DNA of 64,000 nt from Calditrichia bacterium (GCA_020635035.1 JACKAO010000003.1:372001-436000), one strand, 5' to 3'. Counted from the stretch's first letter, positions 40,901-46,473 are shown. The notes: a model not told the origin generated them from the sequence alone. A program made the numbers and translations.

Positions 40901-41118
40901 TTAAGCTATCTATTTACACAATACTGGGTGAATTAGTATCCACCAAAACCAGGGATAATCTTGGACCTGGTAATTATGATAATATTTTCAGCTGGGATGG
41001 CCGCAATGACAATAGCAAACGTGTGCTGAATGGCGCTTACATCGCAGTACTGGAAATAAAACCAACAGCTGGCGGGGCAACAAAACGTCACATCATTAAA
41101 ATCGCTTATATTAAGTAG
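25939..41118 (+). CDS. Giant secreted multi-Ig surface protein with FlgD-like C-terminal sorting domain
   Basis: A 5059-residue protein. It has a signal peptide cleaved after about residue 22 (HVFADQ), then an N-terminal beta-sandwich (28-230, WISTNGWLSF, PAEIVAPYWSDL). Next come about 13 Big_1/invasin-like Ig modules of some 102 residues (383-1700), about 17 CARDB-like modules of some 119 residues (1713-3740), and about eight modules of a third class (3740-4720). A further domain (4770-4940) precedes a C-terminal FlgD-like/type-A sorting domain from about 4954 (YPNPFGRG, YTILGELV, WDGRNDNSKRVLNGAY). The only cysteine I could find is in that last domain. Such proteins are typically long surface fibres or adhesins. 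The PorV-type gene seven bases downstream fits export by type IX secretion, although no core secretion gene is in the window. Confidence 0.93.
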   Translation: MFKRSLFSILAFALISFTHVFADQGSASGTDYMWTSNGAPGPQTNFDWIEIGDNTPNFSWAATGSIDSVDLPAGFDFSYFGSARNQFWISTNGWLSFTSPGTNTFNTPGSLPAAAAPAEIVAPYWSDLESTTSGSIYVDTVGTAPFRKIIVQWEVFLDPIGEPLIFETILYETTNLVKFQYKTVDPIFNGPTATATIGLQENSSSAETFHDQSDINPIPISSGFALLWHGEALTSADATIIPTTMDVNTLEIFTYTIDNIVPSATDVLGKIDRVAIYVPVDFSSTTVTGISVNDSSVFIQNSAIKPTQRGFATWQKVGDSLIVRTADFEVINSLIVNFVAFSLPASAGNSYGFASTSNARLDTTSIITNNGPASSVLVNPETPQLDYLTITGTTSITAGAPLTLNVNAFDQNNNPFSFTGDVVFTASGTGTSIFSPDTLSFSNSNSEQFTVSNQTKGTFNIRAEVDGNPSVYGVSNSITVNAASASSITVLSSQDSIKAGADRLLQVAVNDVFGNRLGADSTVNFSVLSNGGTGSISLPSSVATDANGIAQVSFTASTVVTATSGVNDVINVSSGAASGQINMVVKANNVSYYSFSPTGANLTAGDAGRTFTITARDQFGNTTTSASINLSTPGSTTASIPGSATFSGSQASVLVTDTKAETFIVKATNSILPNVTGTSGNIVVDHATITNLNVLSSSSDIKAGSERLIQVALEDDYNNPAAAGEAVIFNVTGGGGTFEGETNSVTVYTNSFGIADTVFISGTTAGINNVIQVSYNLLNQNIIIPIIANNVSYYSFNPSSDTSFTAGDPTGVDFTITALDQYDNLATSTPISITTQGTATASFNPTSPVSFTGSTANVTVTGTEAGVFTLKATKDATNIAGTSGLVTVNAGAADQFAILSSSANITAATSRILRVQLQDQFNNALGSGINVTFTRSSGTGLFSNESNIITGLTDADGIAEATYTASATSGGTDVIDVTYAPATPGQISLTVVAGTLARLKIQKTAIANGFELADTTLTADGGFTVYAAGYDAAGNFIGLQNASWTGYGVVSGNLTPGVPANNATFDAVGTGAGSIRATVSGITDNTGGITVTAGVTASIDIMNAPNNEGSSVAPFVINAGQAITLFANGFDSDGNFSGNVAADWSAAPVSFNAYLNDNDRLAKTNILFLPETAGNVTITADFSALQDQVTNITVNNSSDLAKIVIQKNATDGGPVLGDTTISAVETLTAYAVGYDRYNNFLGTQDTAVWTGSGILSGNIAPTTNSTFVIYTPANSSIGSGKFNATVGSISGSSGLVTVVPGPIDTLKALGTTTLNGAAGSTLSNLLEVQALDAKNNPVADSTINWAISVASSNDGGAIAPQNGGLTDAQGISRASWTLRNTTSESPDNATASYGLLTPVTYTANLTASSGNSLSIISPAAPGVSGTVGSQLTGSPFRVRVLDTNNNPVQGVPIAFSIIYNPPQADGDTLTISNTTTDVNGEAATVITLGTKVGSYIVAAYNAGLSPTEQKYTYTAGPGIADSLVLVSSPFEPTVNTTVPIQVKAVDQYGNARSGVNINWNPAVANNGPSGTDGIVSVNWTLGDSSGTQTLTASLSSPEFTLPISVNALPGAATDVQIVSGNNSTTVAGSTQRLKARVVDAFGNGVANQRVDFTPLTSMSALNSVSNDTGYVTAVYRTPSNLDSSNAQVALSGIATRTFKVYGIRYFANSLAPKGVNTGDANVPFSVVVNNPGPSAINLSTANTIFSIPDLTPPDENSLLSPVLLSPRDTTRLYFNPITISGDYPSGSYTPEITLVNSTETMNGTIHTNPGELSISPLQITSINIPSADDTLVTIGSTIRIEMQVMNNSSQTIDTFNPTLNFAPSLVNATITPDPDNPTSIAGNTPDVFRFDVNIGTAVNTYTVDGRIFAEIQGTSDEVFDLESAQTATFRVVQLAQVQWLSYSPDTVSVNQQVGFSAQVFNNSNFDVFLTRATASNDTSTRLVVGSDVYFLAANQSLLAMDTTTLTFAGGTAPTTTSLQLFLRGTQEGNPFYKAFSSDTIATTPDLTIQTPANLAFNPVNLSSSQVSQGQENENFTVTVANTGQADVVINSINDIKVLVNANYISMLTNDYTSTLTSHTANDFPIEVKNGTPIPFIFNINILDTATPSVGSAFSSEITFSDKNSGTQQTFTSGTDSWDVLSKAALSVTNISLTKTNVNPTDTLSAYVTVQNSGQAEANLTGLELYVKLNNLVISPAQPLLPVLIPGNNGTTVIRFDITVPQAAVTGTESVGASGSGTNVLSGKTISIPLNYNWTFDIAKSPTISVVSVNANRDTVSIGQQEPVLVRIKNTSTNPFLVDTVQVKTSFGNYTNLIRVLSPAQTIAAGDSVDIEVLVGITGTGSGVATLDARVSGTVLGTRITGENAIITDSWLVQRAVNTAITGFTPSVVSTGQSFNYAVTVSNSGQADLLIDTGRTILYPINSLTDSVKLSGPVTIPGGQSKVLTFNAKTFNTALAAQMMQLQLFGTDNGLPYSQTVNSSANFTVQTEADMNILSTTAAEDSVSQGQIAQVTIRVENTGAATLVVDSLFIDSNRAARVKVNPVNATLPYPITAETGSFDFVVSYSALIVTELERLDANAYGHDINSNIFKSDLDVPFSSRHVWTVLTPPDINITRVTSTDTVVTQGQSAILVELDVTNSGDTPVQVNPVSLVAARGSYTRSWQDATTFRLDGNNTTLTRRVLLTVGSSSATGLDSLYGKVKYTNTLTSETTEFTDTDVFHEWRIVPTTSSAINIVSVSTPLNFVSQGQGPDTVKVGVKNGSAAPAAITTVDLNFASGNSNYSFGTVGGLPLTIPAGGTQIFNIPVTVNADAQTGLDEITASINFTSLGMPGSVNNPDAKDTWTVQLRPAVVIDSVVVNQDVVSTSQAGLRASVYLHNTANANRATARITSLVLTPEAGDFSTPIRSDVPGIPLLLPQGTSSRFDFTFNAGTTSGTFNFDASVNYLDINDLTGFQEPGATQIDSVVVQNAALLAITDFWVSPSTVSVGQSGNIYVEVSNQGEAGLEIRSKSVNDNQGNTIVPVFNGPQTPFSINGGAVDTLVYTFTASSAGNFNFDASVQGIDLNSGLSKSDSRENEADLVVETAASISVVSTTPLTIADINEPVRFEVILRNDGVADIQLNNSLFPADSQTVLVFGTSVPTIISLDPASQTVLNGNDTTRLVFVSTQISASPNVIYSLDLRLNGLSNSAYYFNNLHAGDVLYGLDGVTIESIQADSSTALQGSKAVISMYVKNTQGFLPVYEPGTILFFKQGGITVTPQYQRIDTVTQVGGLTDRLIFDLDLTGLDTGLLTIYGKLSLDNGNTEISSDEIGAGIFATINILSEAQINYVQSSYTPTNVIYNQKVLFQMDFRNPGTASVNIEKDKSYIEFRGATGLPKRYLLNNSTIAGGETVTLTFAEFEIPTSISNSNIFYHLEGKMLNGQDVMNENTITNAFQIVNPAALRFQKIEIVKDQVYQGEKNISINYTLENTGQSDAIITSINSKFLMGGNDSTENWTNTTQNLISFFPDTISADGGVKVFPFTYDLAIDAGTGIVTPQPTVTFRDLRIPTVSKTPVPEIFQNDLVEIIKPAAIRIDSLISKAPNAPFVNNTQPFTLEVKLTNNGQLNVTSASIELKADDVVQDTKTITDLEPGDSRKIQFTNITKAANTLFTARLVNVRDADGNILPGQPLDNSENVVVQTPRTLSVAKVGVTAPQASIENKTVAVDQEFTITANIGQAGQSAYDGTGKVTLTRPANYSLLSGETADKSFSSENLAISWRLKANTATVNDSDSFGVRITTAPKDLNTLLVVQDIGTSVGFKVKAEPIGDLNVTDVAPSVSDTVATEQVFTVQAAIDINEGLMNTSAVITLPSGFSLTGNDILTKTFNSDTVLNWNVVAPAEVTQQSLVKFSVKATGQDKNTLEQKESPVKESVSIRLVKRATVALIAEILSPGAEDRIVSTEQLVDLNVRLNNSGTADFDNSGEIQLSANNGITFLPDNQTSIKFNTTKTGRDTTITVRIPDTQLLSGNIEGTIVTDPKDLISNVNVRVTDRTVQQKLIFQKRASLVLSMDKSNLDDNNIYQSATNQDTLLIHAIIRNLGMAGVNSDGRDSVSIDTTGTGLTLINGSKLKQAYVLGDTITWYTSTSSVAKDAFVKVFVDTLPPLDENSETSAFVNAGSNRDSILYRFNEISEIVLTAKFPSNQSDTKIVSINQDTIAIQADILFDPQLTLNRNAKLVLPQGYSVVEGSIEQRPQSVTQNDFHPVWKIKAKSVKTDPQLEYDEIKIQASARSSIIPERTKTATLKIKTIPKARLAISVSITEPAGATDGTVSVGTPFKMSAVVTNRDLESAIDQSDTSQVTISLDPTFELIDSLGTSSAATKDFTLNNPVEWWVKPGVVTPLSSDNPVDALLDYRNSLSKSRTSSSAKKSTSEEVQSLDKKKQIFSAFTRAVKAFELQAESGLPIKVRISNVPDDDVLKVPADLENAGGDSIKVKVEAAAKIDLASTAALRSDSTLTSVSTGQVFQVKVTAGDKSSNLTAAQAVFTIPPVFSESGVTEEVVVPLNESTNTASLSLSVRDQNIGSGAEIVTYLVGTDINTNQISATSLKDTTTLLVQRRPDVVIKSKIVSPASAVSNGELSYGQSITFKVWPEYAFQDANWADITGGKIKIDQGIINTSKFEYPGLLEKSFANIGDTLTWKLKAPVLENNASITANAIFTLSQRPIDKNSKTTVASSDPANSYGLTVRDKEIILIPRTVTNNSFQQGDQDRILLAFDIDNRGNLDSLRASSITVKFISSDGVTETVLSASALAEMFSQLKIKKLDYEKPVNSDLGKTNNVLEAIDLASIAPNANPITLNFADTLVMDPDTLVTIQVLADFKENAKIRSFRTKLEDLVVFDVSEAIKLNLVTGSGADFLTSVEATSESQNVLSQDEKKNFFIYPNPFGRGEDADQRLGRFNFSIPPESGNCNVKLSIYTILGELVSTKTRDNLGPGNYDNIFSWDGRNDNSKRVLNGAYIAVLEIKPTAGGATKRHIIKIAYIK
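27085..31035 (+). repeat. Repeat block 1: about 13 Big_1-like Ig modules
   Basis: Module starts read off the translation fall near 27085, 27395, 27708, 28003, 28309, 28615, 28924, 29226, 29537, 29848, 30170, 30496 and 30772, a period of about 305 bases. The core pattern is a hydrophobic strand, a TAG or KAG turn, then a V-x-A-x-D-x-x-G/N-N segment (for example VNDVFGN, ARDQFGN, ALDQYDN, VVDAFGN). Confidence 0.85.
31036..37110 (+). repeat. Repeat block 2: about 17 CARDB-like modules
   Basis: Each module carries a VSxGQ-type turn followed by a strand and N-x-G-x-A (VSQGQ, VSIGQ, VSTGQ, VSVGQ; VANTGQADV, VSNSGQADL, VENTGAATL). Motif positions near 31078, 31425, 31771, 32120, 32521, 32875, 33214, 33557, 33914, 34278, 34633, 34998, 35338, 35701, 36061, 36409 and 36805 give a mean period of about 358 bases (119 residues). 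Confidence 0.85.
37111..40240 (+). repeat. Repeat block 3: about eight modules of a third class
   Basis: Modules share a VSxxQ-like turn, a long strand pair with LP-x-G/F, and an end of the type ITW-x-LKA (ISWRLKA, LNWNVVAP, ITWYTS, PVWKIKA, VEWWVKP, LTWKLKAP). Starts fall near 37159, 37513, 37861, 38227, 38611, 38971, 39538 and 39898. The spacing is about 360 bases except for one interval of 567 that holds an insertion. Confidence 0.8.
40801..41118 (+). other. FlgD-like / type-A sorting domain at the giant protein's C-terminus
   Basis: The last 106 residues show the order seen in type IX secretion type-A signals and FlgD-like Ig domains: IYPNPF, a FSIP strand, LSIYTILGELV, LGPGNY, WDGRNDN, VLNGAYIAVLEI, then KRHIIKIAYIK at the end. 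In type IX systems this domain is recognised by the secretion machinery and often cleaved. Confidence 0.8.
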
Positions 41119-41125
41119 GTAAATT

Positions 41126-43030
41126 ATGGAAAAATTTAAAAGAATCCGTTTAGCAGTAATAACCAGTCTTCTACTCAGCTACGGTGTTTTTGCCCAGGGA
41201 GGCGGCACTGAAAGTCCTTTCAGCCTGGGATTTGGTGCCCGGGCCATAGGTTTGGGGCAGGCGTTTACAGCGATGGCGGATGACCCGACAGCTGTATTCT
41301 GGAATCCTGCCGGTCTGGAGTTTATCAATCAGCAAAGTGCGACTTTTTTCCACAGCACTCTGTTTGATGGCATCCAATACGACTTCCTGGGTTTTGCCTA
41401 CCCGACATTAAATCTCGGTACCTTTGGAGTCGGGATTGCCCGCATGGGGGTTGACGGATTTGTGGAATATGATCGTTTTAAAAATCTAGGCAATACCTTT
41501 TCCAGTGATGAATACCAGGTCTTTTTCTCGTATGCCAAAAAACTACCCTGGTTTGATCTGACACCCGGTATCACAGTTCGCTGGATTCGTCAGGGCTACA
41601 CGGGAATGCAGTTTGAAGGCGATTTGATCGACTCCGGAGTCGGGGCGGATTTGGGTTTGATGTACCGGCCAAAATGGATCGGCAGTGCTTTTGTACAGGA
41701 TTGGTCTTTTGGTTTGAGCATCCGTAATCTTTTTGCCCCACAGCTTAAACCCGGTGAGCAGATCGATGTATCACCGTTTACAGCCAAACTGGGCGTCATG
41801 AAAAAAATACGTTTTGGAAATGCCGGTGGATTTAATGTACTTTTTGATTTGGATCATTCACAGGATCGTGACCTTAAGTTCCATTTAGGTTCGGAATACC
41901 AGTTCCAGGATATGGCAAAGCTGCGTCTGGGTTTTAATGGCTCTTCGATTGCTTTTGGCGTAGGTGCTAAATATTCCATGTTCGAAGTGGACTACGGCTT
42001 TGGTCAGATGGAATATTCAGATGTATTTTCACCGACGCATCGCATATCGGTCACAGTAAATTTTGGTCCTACGCGTAATGATTTGTTTGTTATTGCCGAA
42101 CAACAGCGTATAGCTGAAGAAGATCGTATTAAGCGTGAAATCCGAGAAGCAGACAAGCAGGACTTTATCGCCGAGCATCTGCAGGCTGCGGACAAGTTCT
42201 TTGAAGATCAGAAATACCTGGATGCTGTTGTTGAGTATCAGCAGGTTATCGGTGTGGAACCTTTCCATTTCAGGGCCGGCGTGATGCTTGATTCGGCTAA
42301 CACGCTGCTGCAAAGCCAGTTTGATACCAGGCAAAGTGCCGCTGTCCAGGATGCTTTGGATAAAGAACGGGCATCAAACGACAGTATGTTTGTTCAGGAG
42401 CATTTTGAAAAGGGACGTTCCTACCTGGATAAAAAACAGTTTGTAGAAGCCATGATCGAATTTAATATGGCGCTGGAGCGCAACCCGGATAACCAGATTC
42501 TGCAAAACTCCATAGCCACAACCAAACGGCGGGTTCGGGAAGAAGTGGGACGACTGGTGCAGAAGAGCAGGGATGAGTTCCAGAATCAGAATTATTCTGA
42601 AGCATTGCGATTGTTAGCAGATGCACGATTGCTGGGTGGTGATAATGCGCAGCTCCAGAACGAGATCGAAACCCTGGCTACACGCATCCGTCTGCAGGAA
42701 AATATTCAGCAGGGTTTGATGTTGTATGATGTCGGAGAATATAACGAAGCCTTAAAGATTCTGGAAGAAGCATTGAAGCTTGATCCGGACAACAGTCTAG
42801 TAAAACAATATTACGAACGTACCAAGCTTGAAACAATGGAAGCATCTCAGGAAGAGATGGACCCTGAGACTGAAAAGAAATTTTTAAAGGGCGTTGATAC
42901 GTTCCTAAATGGTAGGTACGCGGAAGCCATAAAAATTTGGGAAGAAATTCTTAAAGATAATCCGTATAATAAGCGCGTATTGGAAAGCATAAATAATGCA
43001 CGGGAACGTCTTAAGAGTAAAAATAAATAA
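41126..43030 (+). CDS. PorV/PorQ-family outer-membrane barrel fused to TPR repeats
   Basis: A 634-residue protein with a signal peptide cleaved near FAQGG. Residues 30-320 are a PorV/PorQ-type (UPF0164) beta-barrel, opening with the family hallmark GARAIGLGQAFTAMADDPTA followed by FWNPAGL. After a charged helical linker (IAEEDRIKREIREAD) come about five TPR-like units in residues 355-630 (AVVEYQQVIGVEP, AMIEFNMALERNP, ALKILEEALKLDP, AIKIWEEILKDNP). PorV shuttles type IX substrates at the outer membrane, so its place directly after a giant protein with a type-A-like C-terminus is telling. The TPR tail would lie in the periplasm. A FadL-like transport role is an alternative for the barrel. Confidence 0.88.
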   Translation: MEKFKRIRLAVITSLLLSYGVFAQGGGTESPFSLGFGARAIGLGQAFTAMADDPTAVFWNPAGLEFINQQSATFFHSTLFDGIQYDFLGFAYPTLNLGTFGVGIARMGVDGFVEYDRFKNLGNTFSSDEYQVFFSYAKKLPWFDLTPGITVRWIRQGYTGMQFEGDLIDSGVGADLGLMYRPKWIGSAFVQDWSFGLSIRNLFAPQLKPGEQIDVSPFTAKLGVMKKIRFGNAGGFNVLFDLDHSQDRDLKFHLGSEYQFQDMAKLRLGFNGSSIAFGVGAKYSMFEVDYGFGQMEYSDVFSPTHRISVTVNFGPTRNDLFVIAEQQRIAEEDRIKREIREADKQDFIAEHLQAADKFFEDQKYLDAVVEYQQVIGVEPFHFRAGVMLDSANTLLQSQFDTRQSAAVQDALDKERASNDSMFVQEHFEKGRSYLDKKQFVEAMIEFNMALERNPDNQILQNSIATTKRRVREEVGRLVQKSRDEFQNQNYSEALRLLADARLLGGDNAQLQNEIETLATRIRLQENIQQGLMLYDVGEYNEALKILEEALKLDPDNSLVKQYYERTKLETMEASQEEMDPETEKKFLKGVDTFLNGRYAEAIKIWEEILKDNPYNKRVLESINNARERLKSKNK

Positions 43031-43048
43031 TTATAAACGGATTTAGCG

Positions 43049-46000
43049 ATGTTTAAAAATGTAAAAAAGGAAGAGATCACTATACCGGCTCAGATGAGTT
43101 ATCTAACTCAGATCCGGGATTTTGTGGAGCACATTGGAAAACGCTTCAAGTACTCCGATAAAATGATCAATTCCTTTAAGCTGGTAATTGATGAAGCCTG
43201 TACAAATATTATCAGGCATGGTTACCGGGATATTAAAAATGGTGAGATTCAGCTAAAAGCGATCATGCGACGTTTGAGTCTTACAATTGTAATAATCGAC
43301 CAGGGGATCAGTTACGATCCGCGACAGGCCAATACGCCGGATTTAGCGAAATATGTAGATATCGGAAAAAAAGGCGGGCTTGGCATCCTGATGATGCGCA
43401 AGCTGATGGATGATATCCAGTATGTTGTAACTGAGCATGGCAATGAATTTCGCCTTACAAAGTTTCGTGAATCAGTTGATGAGTCAAAGCCGATGCAGAT
43501 GTGGCATGCGCTCAACATGCGTACACGTTATTCGTTAATATCTTCTTTGATAATTACAGTTATCGCAGCCGTTATCTTTGGCTTTTTCTTTGCAAATCTC
43601 CGCAGCGATGTAAACAAAGAAATTTTCAGTATTGCTTCGACAAGTGCACGCACCCTGGCAGACAATTCTTCCGGGGATATGCTGGTGGGTGAATTTTTAC
43701 CGCTAATAATCAATGCTTCTTCTGTTGTAAAAGGTACTGAGATTGATATCTTTCAGGCATTTATTGTCGATAATGACTCCAAAGTTATTGCCGGATTTAA
43801 TAAATCGGGCAACTCCTTTATGGGTGGCAATTATCAGCTCCCGCAGGATGCTGCTTTTATAGATAGTTCGCAGATGATCCAAATTTATAAATATGCATTC
43901 TCTGACAGCATGGATGTATATGATGTGAAATCAGATGTTAGAGAAGTTGTAGGTGGACAATCTACAAAGCTGGGTGAAGCTCATGTCCGTATTGCTTCTG
44001 ATACTATCGAAGATATAATCAATAGTAAGCGTATTACTCTTATTACAGTTCTAATTATTGTTTTATCAATTGGATATGCCGGTTCATTCTATCTTGTTTC
44101 ACAAATTCTGAAATCATTCCACAGCCTTGCCGATTGGGTACGCCAGGTTGTACGCGGCAAAGTGGATCAGGATGAAATTGACATTGATACATCAGATGAG
44201 ATCGGAGAAATTGCGCAGGCCTTCAATGAAATGACCGATAAATTCCGTAAGGCCCAGGTAAATCTGATGGAGCAGCAAAAACTGCAGAAAGAGCTACAGG
44301 TTGCCCAGGAAATTCAGCAGATGCTCTTGCCCAGTGATTTCCCGAAAGTGGAAGGTTTTGATATTGGTTCATATTACGAGGCCGCAAAAGAAGTGGGTGG
44401 TGACCTTTTCGACTTTGTTGAAGTGGATGATGAAACAGTTGGTATCGTTGTTGCCGACGTTTCCGGAAAGGGTGTCCCGGGTTCCTTGATTATGACCATG
44501 ATTCGTACTGCAATTCGCCTTGAATCGCGGGGTAATAAAAATCCGGCAGATGTACTTGCAAAAGTTAACCGTTTTGTTACTGATGACATGAAACGCGGTA
44601 TGTTTGTAACCATGTTTTATATTATTCTTGATTCGCGTAACCGTGTAATCCGCTATGCCAGTGCAGGTCATAATCCTATGATTCTGTTCCGTTCATCGGC
44701 AAAACAGACATATTATCTGAATCCTTCCGGTTTTCCTGTAGGTATTCAGTTGCCAGATATTAAACTTTTTGAAAACAAAATTGAAACGGATTCAATCCGC
44801 TTGCGCGAAGATGATATTCTTGTCTTATACACCGATGGTATAACGGAAGCGATGAATCATAAGCGTGAACTTTACAGGGAAGAACGCTTCCTTCAATCCA
44901 TTCGTGATAATGGTCATCTTGATGTTGCCGAATTTGTAAAAAGTATAAAAGATGATTTGAAAAACTACACAGGCGGGGCGCCACAAAATGATGACATCAC
45001 CTTTGTAGCAATCAAAGAAAAGCTTATGACAGGTGAAATTATTTATAAGACTCATAAACACCTGATCGAACTGATTAATAATGGAATGCGCGTACAGGAT
45101 GCCTGCGAAAAGCTGAATGTATCACAATACCAATACTACAAGTACAAAGACATCGTTGATGAAGGCGGCCTTGATGCCTTACGTGAGTATCTGGATGGCC
45201 AGGATTATATTGAGAAAAAACATTTATCAATAGAATTGAAATCAAAGATGTTCGATATCATTCGTGAAAATCCAAAATACGGTGCTAAAAAGATTTCTGA
45301 CCTTCTTGCAACTGAAAAATATGGGAATACTCAGGTTGAAGAACGCCGTATTTATAATGAGCTTGTAAAGCTAAGACTTAATACATATCCCTTGCGTCAG
45401 CGCTTTGTGGATAAAGGTCAAAATAAACGGCTCAAGCAACCCGGAACACCTTTACTCACTTTGGATGGAAAAGTTATTCTTGATTTTGAATCAAGCACAA
45501 GTGAGATAAATAAAAGAACCGGAAACACACAATCTTTTTCAACAGGTGATAACAAAGAAGAAGAAAAAAAGCCGTTTGTACGTGAAATCAGGCCTTCGAC
45601 TCAGGATAGTTCCCGTGTACGGATGATGCACCAGACCGGCAAAGCTTTTGATCCTTCCAGGCAGGTTACTAAAGACGAATCAGCTGCTAAAACACCGACA
45701 GAAAAACCAGCTCAACAAACAAAAGAAGAGATAAAAGAGCAGGAACCTGAAATAATTGAAAATAAGCAGATTCATGAGTCAGTTAAAGAAAAGCAAGTAA
45801 CCGAAACACCGGCAGAAACAAAGCCATCTGAAACTGAACATGTAGAAGAAGTTAATGCAGATGAAAATATTGAGATAGTTGAAAAAGAACCGGAAACACC
45901 GGTTTTAGTTGAAAAAGTATCCACACCAACAACAGATGAACTAAAAAGCAAGGCAATCGAACAGCTGGATCCGGAAAAAGTGGAAAGATTCTTTTACGAG

Positions 46001-46456
46001 TGTAAAGATGACTTTGATGCTGTTGCAGAAAGCATAGAAAAATTGAAAGAAAATGCCGCTACCGGTGATGATCTTAAAAAAGTAAACTTAATTTTGAAAA
46101 TTACTTTGAAGCATCCGATTCTTAAAGAACTTCCGGAAATCAATCAGTTGATATCACAAATTCAGCAGGTTTTTGCCATGATTCATGAAAATTTTGATGG
46201 GCTTGGAAGAACATCAATAATTAAGAATGCCGAGACCATGTTGAATTATATGAAAAAAGAAAATATATTAAACGATAGTCAAAGTATTTTGGAAAAAATT
46301 AATCGTGTGGGATTAATACACAAGCAATTCGAGAACCACGCTGCAAACGTTAATCCTAAGAATAATTTACAAAATATCAGAAATAAAATTGCCAAGAAGC
46401 ATTTAGTAAAAGATTCTTCACTTTTACAAAGTTTGGGCGATAATCCTAAAAACTAA
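43049..46456 (+). CDS. Fusion regulator: RsbW-like kinase domain, membrane sensor, HAMP, SpoIIE phosphatase, transposase-like HTH
   Basis: An 1135-residue protein. Residues 1-145 form an RsbW/SpoIIAB-type HATPase (DEACTNIIRHGY N-box, DQGISYDP, GGLGILMMRKLMD). Two spans near 160-183 and 330-352 enclose an extracytoplasmic region. HAMP follows (353-405), then a SpoIIE/RsbU PP2C domain (425-650) with the metal motifs EVGGDLFDF, VADVSGKG, DGITEAMN and NDDITFV intact. Residues 660-715 (MRVQDACEKLNVSQYQYYKY) and 725-790 (ENPKYGAKKISDLL) look like transposase helix-turn-helix units. A Glu/Lys/Pro-rich linker (795-960) and a helical C-terminal domain (965-1135) end it. Kinase and phosphatase of a partner switch in one chain would act oppositely on the STAS protein encoded 29 bases downstream. 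No sigma factor gene is near. Confidence 0.9.
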   Translation: MFKNVKKEEITIPAQMSYLTQIRDFVEHIGKRFKYSDKMINSFKLVIDEACTNIIRHGYRDIKNGEIQLKAIMRRLSLTIVIIDQGISYDPRQANTPDLAKYVDIGKKGGLGILMMRKLMDDIQYVVTEHGNEFRLTKFRESVDESKPMQMWHALNMRTRYSLISSLIITVIAAVIFGFFFANLRSDVNKEIFSIASTSARTLADNSSGDMLVGEFLPLIINASSVVKGTEIDIFQAFIVDNDSKVIAGFNKSGNSFMGGNYQLPQDAAFIDSSQMIQIYKYAFSDSMDVYDVKSDVREVVGGQSTKLGEAHVRIASDTIEDIINSKRITLITVLIIVLSIGYAGSFYLVSQILKSFHSLADWVRQVVRGKVDQDEIDIDTSDEIGEIAQAFNEMTDKFRKAQVNLMEQQKLQKELQVAQEIQQMLLPSDFPKVEGFDIGSYYEAAKEVGGDLFDFVEVDDETVGIVVADVSGKGVPGSLIMTMIRTAIRLESRGNKNPADVLAKVNRFVTDDMKRGMFVTMFYIILDSRNRVIRYASAGHNPMILFRSSAKQTYYLNPSGFPVGIQLPDIKLFENKIETDSIRLREDDILVLYTDGITEAMNHKRELYREERFLQSIRDNGHLDVAEFVKSIKDDLKNYTGGAPQNDDITFVAIKEKLMTGEIIYKTHKHLIELINNGMRVQDACEKLNVSQYQYYKYKDIVDEGGLDALREYLDGQDYIEKKHLSIELKSKMFDIIRENPKYGAKKISDLLATEKYGNTQVEERRIYNELVKLRLNTYPLRQRFVDKGQNKRLKQPGTPLLTLDGKVILDFESSTSEINKRTGNTQSFSTGDNKEEEKKPFVREIRPSTQDSSRVRMMHQTGKAFDPSRQVTKDESAAKTPTEKPAQQTKEEIKEQEPEIIENKQIHESVKEKQVTETPAETKPSETEHVEEVNADENIEIVEKEPETPVLVEKVSTPTTDELKSKAIEQLDPEKVERFFYECKDDFDAVAESIEKLKENAATGDDLKKVNLILKITLKHPILKELPEINQLISQIQQVFAMIHENFDGLGRTSIIKNAETMLNYMKKENILNDSQSILEKINRVGLIHKQFENHAANVNPKNNLQNIRNKIAKKHLVKDSSLLQSLGDNPKN
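45024..45420 (+). other. Tandem helix-turn-helix segment within the SpoIIE fusion
   Basis: The first unit (45024-45190) has the pattern of IS-type helix-turn-helix domains (INNGMRVQDACEKLNVSQYQ, then DEGGLDALREYL). The second (45221-45420) matches the HTH_21-like segment of IS3-type transposases: ENP-x-YG-x-x-KI, then YG, then I-x-NELVKLRLN. No DDE catalytic domain or terminal inverted repeats accompany them. Confidence 0.65.
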
Positions 46457-46473
46457 ATTAATTAAGTCCCTTT

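Noticed and set aside
45024..45420. Transposase-like helix-turn-helix segments suggesting an insertion sequence
   Set aside because: There is no DDE domain, no terminal inverted repeat and no target duplication. The segments sit in frame within an intact regulatory gene, and one is repeated in its partner, so domain capture fits better than a mobile element.
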